A DNA stretch of 11,863 nucleotides from CAZPXF01 sp964590945 (lineage in GTDB: Bacteria; Bacillota; Clostridia; Lachnospirales; Lachnospiraceae). The stretch spans positions 1 to 11,863 of the forward strand of contig CAZPXF010000071.1 in NCBI GenBank assembly GCA_964590945.1. Reading direction: 5' to 3'. How positions within the stretch are numbered: the first letter of the stretch is position 1; every line of letters starts with the position of its first letter. The notes beneath the pieces were generated by a model that made no database searches, was not told the DNA's origin, and worked only from the letters and a program-made list of their open reading frames with translations. The translations under genes and the position numbers were made by a program. This document shows, piece by piece, positions 1 to 6,531 of this stretch.

Positions 1-1224
1 CGCTTCATCCATAGCAAGGGTAGCATTGAGGAGTTTCTCGGAGTTTTGGATTGCGTTGTATACATCGCGCCAGCTCTCGTTCTTGACTGCCCTGATAAAA
101 GTACTTTTCACCTCTTCGTTTGGAATGAATGCCTCCCGGGTTTTGTTATCATATGCAAGATATCCCAAATGAACCAATAACGTCAAAACATCATCCGAGG
201 AATCGAATGTAGTCATATCATTCTGGAATGACTCCACATCAATCTTACACTTTTCGCCCCCTAGCATCCTTACAACCTGCTGCTTCAAGCCATCATAATC
301 CATGGAAATATAGATCTTCAATGACTCATAGGTTTCTGTCTGTGACCAGTAATTCTGAAACTCTTCATTATCAATTGCCTCCATAACGGAGTTGGGACTG
401 TATACATGCCCCGTTCGATTCAGATAGTATCCGTCATACCACTTTTGCATCTCCGAAAATGGAAGTTCACTGTTCTTACACAGTTCTCGAACTTCTTTCT
501 CGGTAAATCCGACATATTTTGCAATCCCGCCTGGTGCAATCATAGTCAACTCTCTAAAATTATTAAGGGCGGACTGCGTGCCATACTTCTTGATCGGAAG
601 AATACCTGTGATGTAGGCCAGTTTCACGAATTTATCCGCAGGTGAGCCTTTAAACAGTCCCCGAAGAAACGTAATATATTCTGTTTGCAGGCTCTTATTA
701 TCCTTATCTTCCCGGAAAATACAATCCCATTCATCTATAATGATGACGAACTGTTTCCCTGCCTTATCATTAAGATTTGCAAGAACAGCCGGGAGTGAAA
801 CTGCCTTTTCATCAACGAAATCAGGATACGCCTCTCTGAGCTCACGGATAACTTCACTATGAAAATAACTGATCACATCAGAAACGGTTCCTGCTTTGAT
901 TGCTGGAGCTGCGCTGGTTTTCATCCACTGGATGTCCAGGCTGATCACGTCATATTTGTTCAAATGCTGTTCAAAAGACGGATCCTTTGCAATCTCCAGA
1001 TTTTCAAATATTTCCTTTGAATCACAGCCTTTGCTGTAATAAGTTGTAAGCATCCTCGCTGCAAGTGTCTTTCCAAAGCGTCTCGGACGGCTGGAAGCAA
1101 TCAGATGTTTTTCCTTATCGATCTGATTATTCATATATTGAATCAGTCCGGTCTTATCAACATAGATATCATTCTTTACAACCCTGGCGAACGATTCATT
1201 CCCCGGATTCAAATATAATCCCAT
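1..1224 (-). CDS. AAA-ATPase-like protein (PD-(D/E)XK-associated family), 3' end beyond window
   Basis: The reading frame stays open from 1224 to the left edge, giving 408 residues without a stop. The start is fixed: an in-frame TGA lies immediately before ATG 1224, and GGAGGG sits about 7 nt upstream. Residues 20-30 (YVDKTGLI) and the P-loop-like SRPRRFGKT at 45-53 are hallmarks of the AAA-ATPase-like family often annotated as DUF1703. A Walker B-like stretch VVIIDEWD lies at 160-167, followed by the family-typical LAYITGILPI at 202-211 and KWYDGYYL at 261-268. Family members normally continue into a C-terminal PD-(D/E)XK nuclease-like domain, which would lie outside this window. The cellular role of the family is not established; these genes are numerous in gut Clostridia and Bacteroidetes genomes and may be mobile or defence-related (inference). 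The 124-bp gap before the polysaccharide operon end holds no clear promoter, only a weak imperfect hairpin at about 1279-1307. Confidence 0.88.
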   Translation of the reverse strand, partial: MGLYLNPGNESFARVVKNDIYVDKTGLIQYMNNQIDKEKHLIASSRPRRFGKTLAARMLTTYYSKGCDSKEIFENLEIAKDPSFEQHLNKYDVISLDIQWMKTSAAPAIKAGTVSDVISYFHSEVIRELREAYPDFVDEKAVSLPAVLANLNDKAGKQFVIIIDEWDCIFREDKDNKSLQTEYITFLRGLFKGSPADKFVKLAYITGILPIKKYGTQSALNNFRELTMIAPGGIAKYVGFTEKEVRELCKNSELPFSEMQKWYDGYYLNRTGHVYSPNSVMEAIDNEEFQNYWSQTETYESLKIYISMDYDGLKQQVVRMLGGEKCKIDVESFQNDMTTFDSSDDVLTLLVHLGYLAYDNKTREAFIPNEEVKSTFIRAVKNESWRDVYNAIQNSEKLLNATLAMDEA

Positions 1225-1348
1225 TCATCAGCCCTCCGCATAGTATTTGGAACCTCTCCAGATTTTCAACTTACAGCCAATCAGACTGCGTTTTCAAGTC
1301 TAATCTGCACAGGTTTTTTGATATGCCTACATCACTTTGCAATCTATC

Positions 1349-2857
1349 TTACACAATAAATACCGTCCCCATCACCTGAACATTATATTCCTCACATATT
1401 TGCAGCGCTCTTTCAAAATCCTTTGATTTCATTTCCTGAATCTTCCCACAAATGATCACCTGGCGTATCTCTCCCATTTTGGAAAGGTTATTCCCATTTA
1501 TACAAGGATTCCCGACCTCTTCCAGAACTACGCCTTTTAACGAAGCGCCATCGATCAGACGCCTGATAAAATCACCGCCTGCCTCATCCTCTTCTCCAAT
1601 CTTAATCAAACAGATCTGCTTAATATCAGCTATCTTCGCCTTCTCCACAATTCCAGCCAAAATCATATCAAAACTCTGTTCACGTGTCAACTTTATTCTA
1701 CCACTATAACATATCCTGTAAAACAGGGAATCAATTCCGGAAAGAAGCCTCTTTTTCTCCCTTTTTTCTTCTTCATAGATTCCGAAGTTATAAACAGGGA
1801 AATTCTCAATCAGTTCTTCCGGAGAGTTCACCTTTCCTCCCAATGCCCACACAAGCATTTCCCAGCCAGCGATCAGACATGCGCCAAGAAAAGCGCCCAG
1901 CAAAATCCATTTTTTACTGACGGACGCCGTCGCACTGATCTCCTCAGCTTCCGTATCATCATCTGACTGCTTGCTTAAGCTATTATAAGTTTCCAAAACA
2001 GCAGTCTGCTCTTCCGAGAATCCCGAAGACAATGTATTAATCTTATTCTGATAATCATAGACTATATTATAAACATTATCCTGGGTTGTTCCTACATCAT
2101 CGTCCTTCCCCTTCTGATAGAACTCGTTCGTAAGGGTGATTTTATGTTCTCCATATATTTCCTGCGCTTTTTTTGCATAAGCGGAGACGGCGTCTTCAAC
2201 CACCTCCGTCATAGCCATTACCCCTTCCTTGGAAAGGCCGCGTATCGTAATATACATAGATTCCCTGGAAGTCTCATCATCAAAAACCACTTTGCTATCC
2301 GTGGTCAATTCCAACCCATTTTCCGCATCATAAGACACAGAGATCAGATCCTGAACATCACTGACCTCTATATTATCAGCGGCATCCGCGATATCCTGCA
2401 TAACGTCCTCAGTAAGGAAGCTTGATTTATACGCGCGCAGAAGCTCTGCAGAATTATTTCCAAATTCCACATGATACTGAAGAACATTCTTGTTGACAGC
2501 CGTGCGATCCAGCTGCATAACCGCAGCGTTCTCAATATATTCTTCCCTCTCTGCCTTCATATTCTCGAAGCGCATCACTTGATTCACAGCACTCTGCTCT
2601 TCCTCCGTAAGCCGGGACATCATCTCATCCAGCTGTTCTTCCGGACTGAGCGTCTCCTGCTCCTCTAACTGCTTTTTGAGGTCGCGGGAATCTTTCAAAT
2701 ACTTTACGCCGCCCAAAACGACCGCGCCGATGACCATCGCCGCAAGAATGCTGCGCCAGCGTCTCAGCACTCTCCATATATAGTCAACCAGTAATAATTC
2801 TCTTTCTTCCTGCTGATAACTGTTTTCCATTTTCTCATGCTCTCCCTTATAATTCAT
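1349..2857 (-). CDS. Wzz/chain-length determinant-like membrane protein with degenerate kinase-like C-terminus
   Basis: This protein of 502 residues has a membrane segment at about 37-53 and another at about 316-339, enclosing a long charged extracellular region (60-310) rich in predicted helix. That is the topology of polysaccharide co-polymerase (Wzz/CpsC) proteins, which set glycan chain length. After the second membrane segment about 160 cytoplasmic residues follow. Their layout (hydrophobic strand ICLIKI at 415-420, VIICGKIQ at 467-474, closing VQVMGTVFIV at 493-502) resembles the P-loop fold of CpsD/Wzc tyrosine kinases, but no GK[ST] Walker A and no Tyr-rich tail is visible. ATG 2857 overlaps the upstream stop as ATGA, suggesting coupling. 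However, GGGAG lies in front of a second ATG at 2830, so the protein may begin at MENSYQQ. It is the last gene of the glf operon. Assignment rests on topology and context, not on a strong motif. Confidence 0.72.
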   Translation of the reverse strand: MNYKGEHEKMENSYQQEERELLLVDYIWRVLRRWRSILAAMVIGAVVLGGVKYLKDSRDLKKQLEEQETLSPEEQLDEMMSRLTEEEQSAVNQVMRFENMKAEREEYIENAAVMQLDRTAVNKNVLQYHVEFGNNSAELLRAYKSSFLTEDVMQDIADAADNIEVSDVQDLISVSYDAENGLELTTDSKVVFDDETSRESMYITIRGLSKEGVMAMTEVVEDAVSAYAKKAQEIYGEHKITLTNEFYQKGKDDDVGTTQDNVYNIVYDYQNKINTLSSGFSEEQTAVLETYNSLSKQSDDDTEAEEISATASVSKKWILLGAFLGACLIAGWEMLVWALGGKVNSPEELIENFPVYNFGIYEEEKREKKRLLSGIDSLFYRICYSGRIKLTREQSFDMILAGIVEKAKIADIKQICLIKIGEEDEAGGDFIRRLIDGASLKGVVLEEVGNPCINGNNLSKMGEIRQVIICGKIQEMKSKDFERALQICEEYNVQVMGTVFIV

Positions 2858-4269
2858 CTTGCCCCGTCATGCTTTAACACAACGAAAACGGTTTTCAGCA
2901 AAATACGTATATCAAGGCCAAGGCTCCAGTCTGTAATATATTTCGTATCCAGCTTCACAATTTCTTCAAAGTCCGTAATATCACTTCGCCCGCTGACCTG
3001 CCACATTCCGGTTATGCCCGGTTTGGTCGCAAGCCGTTTCTTATGGTGATCAGAATATTGCTCATACTCTTCCACTGTCGGCGGCCTTGTCCCCACAAGA
3101 CTCATATCTCCTTTTAACACATTCCAGAACTGAGGAAACTCATCCAGAGAAGTATTGCGGATAAAACTTCCGATCCCTTTGATAATGCGGGGGTCATTTT
3201 CCATCTTAAACATCAGTCCCTGCATTTCATTCTGGGCCATCAGTTCTTTCTTTCTCTCTTCCGCATCCATATACATAGAGCGGAATTTATAAATACGAAA
3301 TCTTCTTCCGTTCTTTCCAACTCTCACCTGCGAGAAAAAGATTGGTCCCGGACTCTTGATATAGATGATCGGCCCCAGGATAATAACCAGAATTCCCGTG
3401 ATCAGAACTCCAACCAATCCTCCCAGTATATCCAGTCCGCGCTTGGCAACCAGTTCTCTTGCTGATGCCATACCAATGCTTGTCGTAAGTACTGTGTACC
3501 CCGAAAAATCCTCCACATAGGTTTTTTCACTGATCTCCTGATGCTCAGCAATCACTTTATGTATCGTAATTCCTGATATGATACATGTATCAAATATATT
3601 TTGTATCTGCTCCGAATCTTTATCATAGTAAATAAAGACCTCGTCCACGATATGATTGAACATAAATGCGCGCGGGATATCATCGTACCCGATCACTTCT
3701 TCTCCTTCAATCAGTTCTCCTACGCAGCTGCGATCCGTTATAATAACGCCGCCCAACCGGTAATTTTTATAACGGTTTTCATGGCTGCTGATAATAAGGC
3801 GTCTCACCTTTTCTTCCTCTCCACAGAAAAGAACCGAACGGTATTCTTCACGATTCTGAATCCTTCTTCGGACGATTCTTTTTAGAACTATTCTCCCAAA
3901 ATATACGAAAACAATTCCTGAAAACCACGTGAGAATAAACACCTTTCTTGAAAAAGTTTCCGACGTCTTTGCTACAAACATGTATACCAAAGCACATACA
4001 ATAATATAACTCACATATAAGACCGTCTGTTTAAGTTCTTCCGTATGCCCTCTTCTTATGATCCCTTTGTAGCTCTTCTGCACAACAACAACACAGAATT
4101 GAATCAAAAAAAGCACCACACTCATCTGACGATAGATTTCAACCTTATACAGCCAGACCATCCCATGCCGGATCACATAAGAAATGACAAATGCCACCTG
4201 GAGCATGATCATATCCAGAATCATGAAATCAAAGTGTTTATAAAAGCTTCCTCTTCCACGTTTATACAT
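2854..4269 (-). CDS. Polyprenyl glycosylphosphotransferase (initiating sugar-phosphate transferase, WbaP/CpsE type)
   Basis: This 471-residue membrane enzyme transfers a sugar-1-phosphate from a nucleotide sugar to undecaprenyl phosphate, starting a surface polysaccharide repeat unit. Four hydrophobic segments lie at about 16-34, 50-64, 82-101 and 110-130. A soluble nucleotide-binding-like domain follows at about 144-260. The catalytic bacterial sugar transferase domain runs from the membrane helix at 276-303 to the end. Diagnostic motifs are KSPGPIFFSQVRVG (305-318), YKFRSMYMDAE (327-337), DEFPQFWNVLKGDMSLVGTRP (376-396) and KPGITGMWQVSGRSD (416-430). The length is typical of full-size WbaP-like members. 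Only 3 nt separate its ATG from the glf stop, and its stop overlaps the next start, so the three genes are probably one transcript. The sugar cannot be read from the sequence; galactose or glucose is most common in the family. Confidence 0.95.
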   Translation of the reverse strand: MYKRGRGSFYKHFDFMILDMIMLQVAFVISYVIRHGMVWLYKVEIYRQMSVVLFLIQFCVVVVQKSYKGIIRRGHTEELKQTVLYVSYIIVCALVYMFVAKTSETFSRKVFILTWFSGIVFVYFGRIVLKRIVRRRIQNREEYRSVLFCGEEEKVRRLIISSHENRYKNYRLGGVIITDRSCVGELIEGEEVIGYDDIPRAFMFNHIVDEVFIYYDKDSEQIQNIFDTCIISGITIHKVIAEHQEISEKTYVEDFSGYTVLTTSIGMASARELVAKRGLDILGGLVGVLITGILVIILGPIIYIKSPGPIFFSQVRVGKNGRRFRIYKFRSMYMDAEERKKELMAQNEMQGLMFKMENDPRIIKGIGSFIRNTSLDEFPQFWNVLKGDMSLVGTRPPTVEEYEQYSDHHKKRLATKPGITGMWQVSGRSDITDFEEIVKLDTKYITDWSLGLDIRILLKTVFVVLKHDGAR

Positions 4270-4272
4270 CGT

Positions 4273-5379
4273 TTATTCCACCTGCAGCAGTTCTCTTTCA
4301 CTCATCCCAAGCGCTGACGCTATCACCGCATCCATATCATAATACTTATACTCTCCAAGCCGGCCGCCGAAGATAACATTGTGTTCTCCTTCCGCCAGCT
4401 TCCTGTATTCTTCATAAAGCTTCGTGTTTCTCTTGTCATTGACCGGATAATATGGTTCGTCCCCCGGCTGCCATTCCGAGCTGTACTCCCGGCTGATCAC
4501 CGTCTTTGGCTGCGTTCCAAATTCAAACCACTTATGCTCGATGATCCTTGTCCACGGTGTCTCCTTATCTGTATAATTCACCGCAGCGTTTCCCTGGAAA
4601 TTCGGCATATCGAGCACTTCTGTCTCAAACCGTACGGACCGGTACTCCAGTGTTCCAAGTTCGTAATCGAAGTATGCGTCGATGGCGCCTGTATAGACGA
4701 CCTTCTCCGCCAAAGCGTCATACCCGGCTTTCTTTTCAAGATAATCCTCATTCAGCCGGACCTCAATGCCATCCAGCATATTGGCAACCATCTTCGTATA
4801 TCCGCCCATCGGGATTCCCTGATAAAGCGCATTGAAATAGTTGTTATCAAATGTCAGCCGGACCGGAAGCCTCTGAATGATAAATGCCGGAAGCTCGCTG
4901 CATGGCCTTCCCCACTGCTTCTCGGTATAACCCTTCACCAGCTTCTCATAAATATCACGCCCCACAAGACTGATTGCCTGCTCTTCTAAATTCTGCGGCT
5001 CCCCGGTAATCTCTTTTCGCTGCTCCTCAATCCTGGCGGCAGCTTCTTCCGGCGTCACAACGCCCCACATCTTGTTAAATGTGTACATGTTAAAAGGCAT
5101 GGAGTACAATTCCCCATGATAATTCGCAACCGGCGAATTCGTAAACCGGTTGAACTCTGCAAATTGATTGATATATTCCCACACTTTTTTATTGTTTGTA
5201 TGAAAAATATGAGCGCCGTACTTGTGGACGTTGATCCCCTCAATGACCTCCGTATACACATTGCCTGCGATATCAGGCCTTTTATCAATGACAAGAACCT
5301 TCTTCCCCTTCTTCCTGGCCTCATGCGCAAACACCGCGCCGTAAAGACCTGCCCCTACAACGAGGTAATCATACTTCAT
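4273..5379 (-). CDS. glf: UDP-galactopyranose mutase
   Basis: This flavoenzyme of 368 residues, close to the usual family size, interconverts UDP-galactopyranose and UDP-galactofuranose in the cytoplasm and so provides Galf for surface glycans. The N-terminus has the FAD-binding signature VVGAGLYGAVFA (7-18) followed by the acidic VLVIDKR strand. Family motifs include NVHKYGAHIFHT (about 50-61), YTEKQWG (about 151-157), TRIIEHKWFE with the conserved Glu-His, and GGRLGEYKYYDMDAVI near the C-terminus. The ATG at 5379 has GGGAG about 10 nt upstream and sits downstream of a good promoter (5413-5441). It is the first gene of a three-gene polysaccharide operon. Its presence suggests that the glycan made by this strain contains galactofuranose. 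Confidence 0.97.
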   Translation of the reverse strand: MKYDYLVVGAGLYGAVFAHEARKKGKKVLVIDKRPDIAGNVYTEVIEGINVHKYGAHIFHTNNKKVWEYINQFAEFNRFTNSPVANYHGELYSMPFNMYTFNKMWGVVTPEEAAARIEEQRKEITGEPQNLEEQAISLVGRDIYEKLVKGYTEKQWGRPCSELPAFIIQRLPVRLTFDNNYFNALYQGIPMGGYTKMVANMLDGIEVRLNEDYLEKKAGYDALAEKVVYTGAIDAYFDYELGTLEYRSVRFETEVLDMPNFQGNAAVNYTDKETPWTRIIEHKWFEFGTQPKTVISREYSSEWQPGDEPYYPVNDKRNTKLYEEYRKLAEGEHNVIFGGRLGEYKYYDMDAVIASALGMSERELLQVE

Positions 5380-5412
5380 AAACTGATTTCTCCCATCTAA
5401 CAGACTGGTCTT

Positions 5413-5441
5413 AGTATAACATATTTTTACTTTATTGCAAA
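5413..5441 (-). promoter_or_regulatory. SigA-type promoter of the glf operon
   Basis: On the minus strand TTTGCA (5441-5436) is separated by exactly 17 bp from TATACT (5418-5413). Transcription would start near 5406, giving a leader of about 27 nt before the glf ATG. This is the only good promoter in the folA-glf gap. Confidence 0.7.
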
Positions 5442-5451
5442 GAACAAATAG

Positions 5452-5483
5452 GCAAACCCGGCGCTAAAATCCGGCATATTTGC
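5452..5483 (-). terminator. Possible weak hairpin downstream of folA
   Basis: On the minus strand GCAAA (5483-5479) can pair with TTTGC (5456-5452), with an inner CCGG/CCGG pairing. The next bases are T-rich (TATTTGTTCTTT) but not a clean U-run, so termination of the folA transcript here is uncertain. Confidence 0.3.
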
Positions 5484-5501
5484 GAAAAACAGGAAACACT
5501 T

Positions 5502-5999
5502 TTATCTTTTCACCCTCTCGTACCTCGCAAAATAATACTCCAGATCAAAATAGGTCTGCTCCTCGCTGATACCCGTCATCTCCCATTCCGGATCTTCATC
5601 GAGATTCGGGAAATACGCATCTGCCTCATATGCATAGTCAATTTTTGTCACATGCGCAGCATCGCAATAAGGCAGAAGCCGTTTATAAACGCTTGCTCCG
5701 CCGATGCAATAGATTTCCTGATCATCATATTTCTTTAATTCTTTCAAAAGCTCTCTTATTGAATGAACAACGATTGCTCCCTCTGCCTGATAAGAAGGAT
5801 TCCTTGTGAGCACTATGTTGACACGGTTTTTTAAAGGCCTTCCTCCCGGGAAGCTCTCCAGTGTCTTTCGCCCCATAACAATTACATTGCCGGTTGTCGT
5901 CTCCCGAAAAAATTTCATATCGGATGGGATGCTTACTAAAAGCTTGTTGCCGCGTCCGATCGCCCAATTCCGGTCTACCGCTACGATTAATTTCATCAT
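5502..5999 (-). CDS. folA: Dihydrofolate reductase
   Basis: This 165-residue protein is the usual length of chromosomal DHFR, which reduces dihydrofolate to tetrahydrofolate with NADPH. Visible motifs: LIVAVDRNWAIG (4-15), the active-site acidic residue in IPSDMKFF (Asp27), the NADPH-binding VMGRKTLESFPGGRPL (41-56), and IYCIGGASVYKRLLP (95-109). Two adjacent ATGs exist (5999 and 5996); the first is closer to AGGAGA at 6017-6012 and is preferred. The gene has the same orientation as thyA and would normally be its operon partner, since ThyA generates the dihydrofolate that DHFR recycles. Here the two are separated by about 530 bp holding a plus-strand unit. A weak minus-strand promoter-like pair (GTGTCA, 17 bp, TATTAA) lies directly upstream, so the gene may be transcribed independently. 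Confidence 0.97.
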   Translation of the reverse strand: MMKLIVAVDRNWAIGRGNKLLVSIPSDMKFFRETTTGNVIVMGRKTLESFPGGRPLKNRVNIVLTRNPSYQAEGAIVVHSIRELLKELKKYDDQEIYCIGGASVYKRLLPYCDAAHVTKIDYAYEADAYFPNLDEDPEWEMTGISEEQTYFDLEYYFARYERVKR

Positions 6000-6052
6000 T
6001 ACTGTTCTTCTCTCCTATAAGCTAATGTTTTTAATACATTATTATTTTTATC

Positions 6053-6081
6053 TTGACACATAAAATCTCCAGTGCTACTAT
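6053..6081 (+). promoter_or_regulatory. Strong-looking plus-strand promoter upstream of the inverted-repeat unit
   Basis: A perfect TTGACA (6053-6058) is followed after exactly 17 bp by TACTAT (6076-6081). It points away from folA toward the inverted-repeat cassette. No ORF of note begins between here and the second promoter at 6201, so it could drive a non-coding RNA, give a longer transcript of the 50-residue ORF, or be chance in AT-rich DNA. Confidence 0.45.
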
Positions 6082-6134
6082 CATTCTACAAGAATCTTTG
6101 TTTTTGGCAGTACAGCCAGTTTCTAGTCCGAATC

Positions 6135-6154
6135 GTATTCTCATTTCTGAATAC
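6135..6154. repeat. Operator-like inverted repeat GTATTC-N8-GAATAC
   Basis: A perfect 6-bp inverted repeat, GTATTC (6135-6140) and GAATAC (6149-6154), has an 8-bp spacer, with a further TATTC half-site at about 6164-6168. It lies between the two plus-strand promoters and could bind a dimeric regulator. Short palindromes are common in AT-rich DNA, so confidence is low. Confidence 0.35.
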
Positions 6155-6183
6155 ATTCAAAAATATTCACATAATTTTGCACT

Positions 6184-6212
6184 TTGATAACTGAACAGGC
6201 TTTACATACGTG
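6184..6212 (+). repeat. Left inverted repeat of the cassette
   Basis: It matches the complement of 6490-6517 at 26 of 29 aligned positions (two substitutions and one gap), with a perfect 13-bp core AACAGGCTTTACA. The core contains the -35 box (TTTACA) of the internal promoter. Confidence 0.8.
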
Positions 6213-6229
6213 TTGTTTTTCATTATAAT
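6201..6229 (+). promoter_or_regulatory. Near-consensus promoter of the 50-residue ORF
   Basis: TTTACA (6201-6206), a 17-bp spacer and a perfect TATAAT (6224-6229). The start of transcription would fall near 6236, giving a leader of about 45 nt that contains the 14-bp tandem repeat. This is the best -10 box in the window. Confidence 0.75.
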
Positions 6230-6247
6230 GTAAGTATACATAATAAT

Positions 6248-6274
6248 GAAAGTGAGTGATCGAAAGTGAGTGAT
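6248..6274 (+). repeat. 14-bp tandem repeat in the small-ORF leader
   Basis: GAAAGTGAGTGAT occurs at 6248-6260 and again at 6262-6274, a period of 14 bp. It covers the zone where the ribosome-binding site should lie and includes GTG 6266, which is in frame with the ATG at 6281. The repeat may set the translation level or bind a regulator. Confidence 0.7.
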
Positions 6275-6280
6275 TATTAC

Positions 6281-6433
6281 ATGCCTGCAAGCGCAGAATT
6301 CAAGGACAATCTCAGAAAAGAAAAACTTTTCTTACAAGAACTCTTAACTTATCTTGACAACAAAGATTATGATCGCATCCGAGAAAAGCTCGTCTCTAAC
6401 ATTGAACGGGTCGAACAAAGTCTTCAAGACTGA
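6281..6433 (+). CDS. Small helical charged protein of unknown function, 50 aa
   Basis: ATG 6281 to TGA 6431-6433 encodes MPASAEFKDN...ERVEQSLQD, 50 residues, very rich in Lys, Glu, Asp and Leu, with no cysteine, no membrane segment and a likely two-helix shape (about 6-26 and 30-49). I do not recognise the family. Support for it being real: a near-consensus promoter at 6201-6229, a hairpin directly after the stop and a compact bounded unit. Against it: no classical Shine-Dalgarno sequence precedes ATG, only the GTGAGTGA of a tandem repeat. An in-frame GTG at 6266 would add MSDYY before the listed start, and an in-frame TGA at 6257 limits any longer version. It runs opposite to every neighbour from 1 to 10670. 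It could be a small DNA-binding, adaptor or antitoxin-like protein, but nothing in the sequence decides this. Confidence 0.6.
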   Translation: MPASAEFKDNLRKEKLFLQELLTYLDNKDYDRIREKLVSNIERVEQSLQD

Positions 6434-6436
6434 TAC

Positions 6437-6462
6437 GCCGGTGCACGCATCCGTGCACTGGC
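6437..6462 (+). terminator. Hairpin just after the 50-residue ORF
   Basis: GCCGGTGCACG (6437-6447) pairs with CGTGCACTGGC (6452-6462) with one G-U wobble and a 4-nt loop. It starts 3 nt after the stop codon. No U-run follows on either strand, so it may stabilise the mRNA end or act as a weak terminator rather than a classical intrinsic one. Confidence 0.5.
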
Positions 6463-6489
6463 ATATATTCCCATAGCAATTATTTCTTT

Positions 6490-6517
6490 CACGTTGTAAA
6501 GCCTGTTGAGTGATCAA
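6490..6517 (-). repeat. Right inverted repeat of the cassette
   Basis: Inverted partner of 6184-6212. It ends 14 bp before the thyA stop codon. Read inward it also starts with TTTACA, but no matching -10 box follows at 17 bp, so only the left copy makes a good promoter. Confidence 0.8.
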
Positions 6518-6531
6518 TGTCTGCCTTTCCC

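Larger units (their letters stand above)
6184..6517. mobile_element. Candidate 334-bp inverted-repeat-bounded cassette between thyA and folA
   Basis: The segment is bounded by near-identical inverted repeats (6184-6212 and the complement of 6490-6517) and carries, all on the plus strand, a promoter, a 14-bp tandem repeat, a 50-codon ORF and a hairpin. It interrupts two minus-strand genes whose products act together, and its right end lies only 14 bp from the thyA stop. These traits fit a small non-autonomous element (MITE-like) or an invertible segment. No convincing target-site duplication is visible and no transposase or recombinase is encoded inside it, so mobility is inference. Confidence 0.45.

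Noticed and set aside
1279..1319. Plus-strand hairpin followed by T6 between the Wzz-like and ATPase genes
   Set aside because: Stem core only 5 bp with mismatches and the T-run is about 12 nt away; no plus-strand gene upstream would need it.
4381..4989. Plus-strand 202-codon open frame
   Set aside because: Lies wholly inside glf, whose protein motifs are unmistakable; no ribosome site and no recognisable protein character.
6281..6433. Spo0E-like phosphatase identity for the 50-residue ORF
   Set aside because: Size is similar but the characteristic SQELD motif is absent.
6184..6517. Complete insertion sequence
   Set aside because: No transposase, no clear target-site duplication, and the only ORF is 50 codons; kept only as a candidate non-autonomous or invertible unit.
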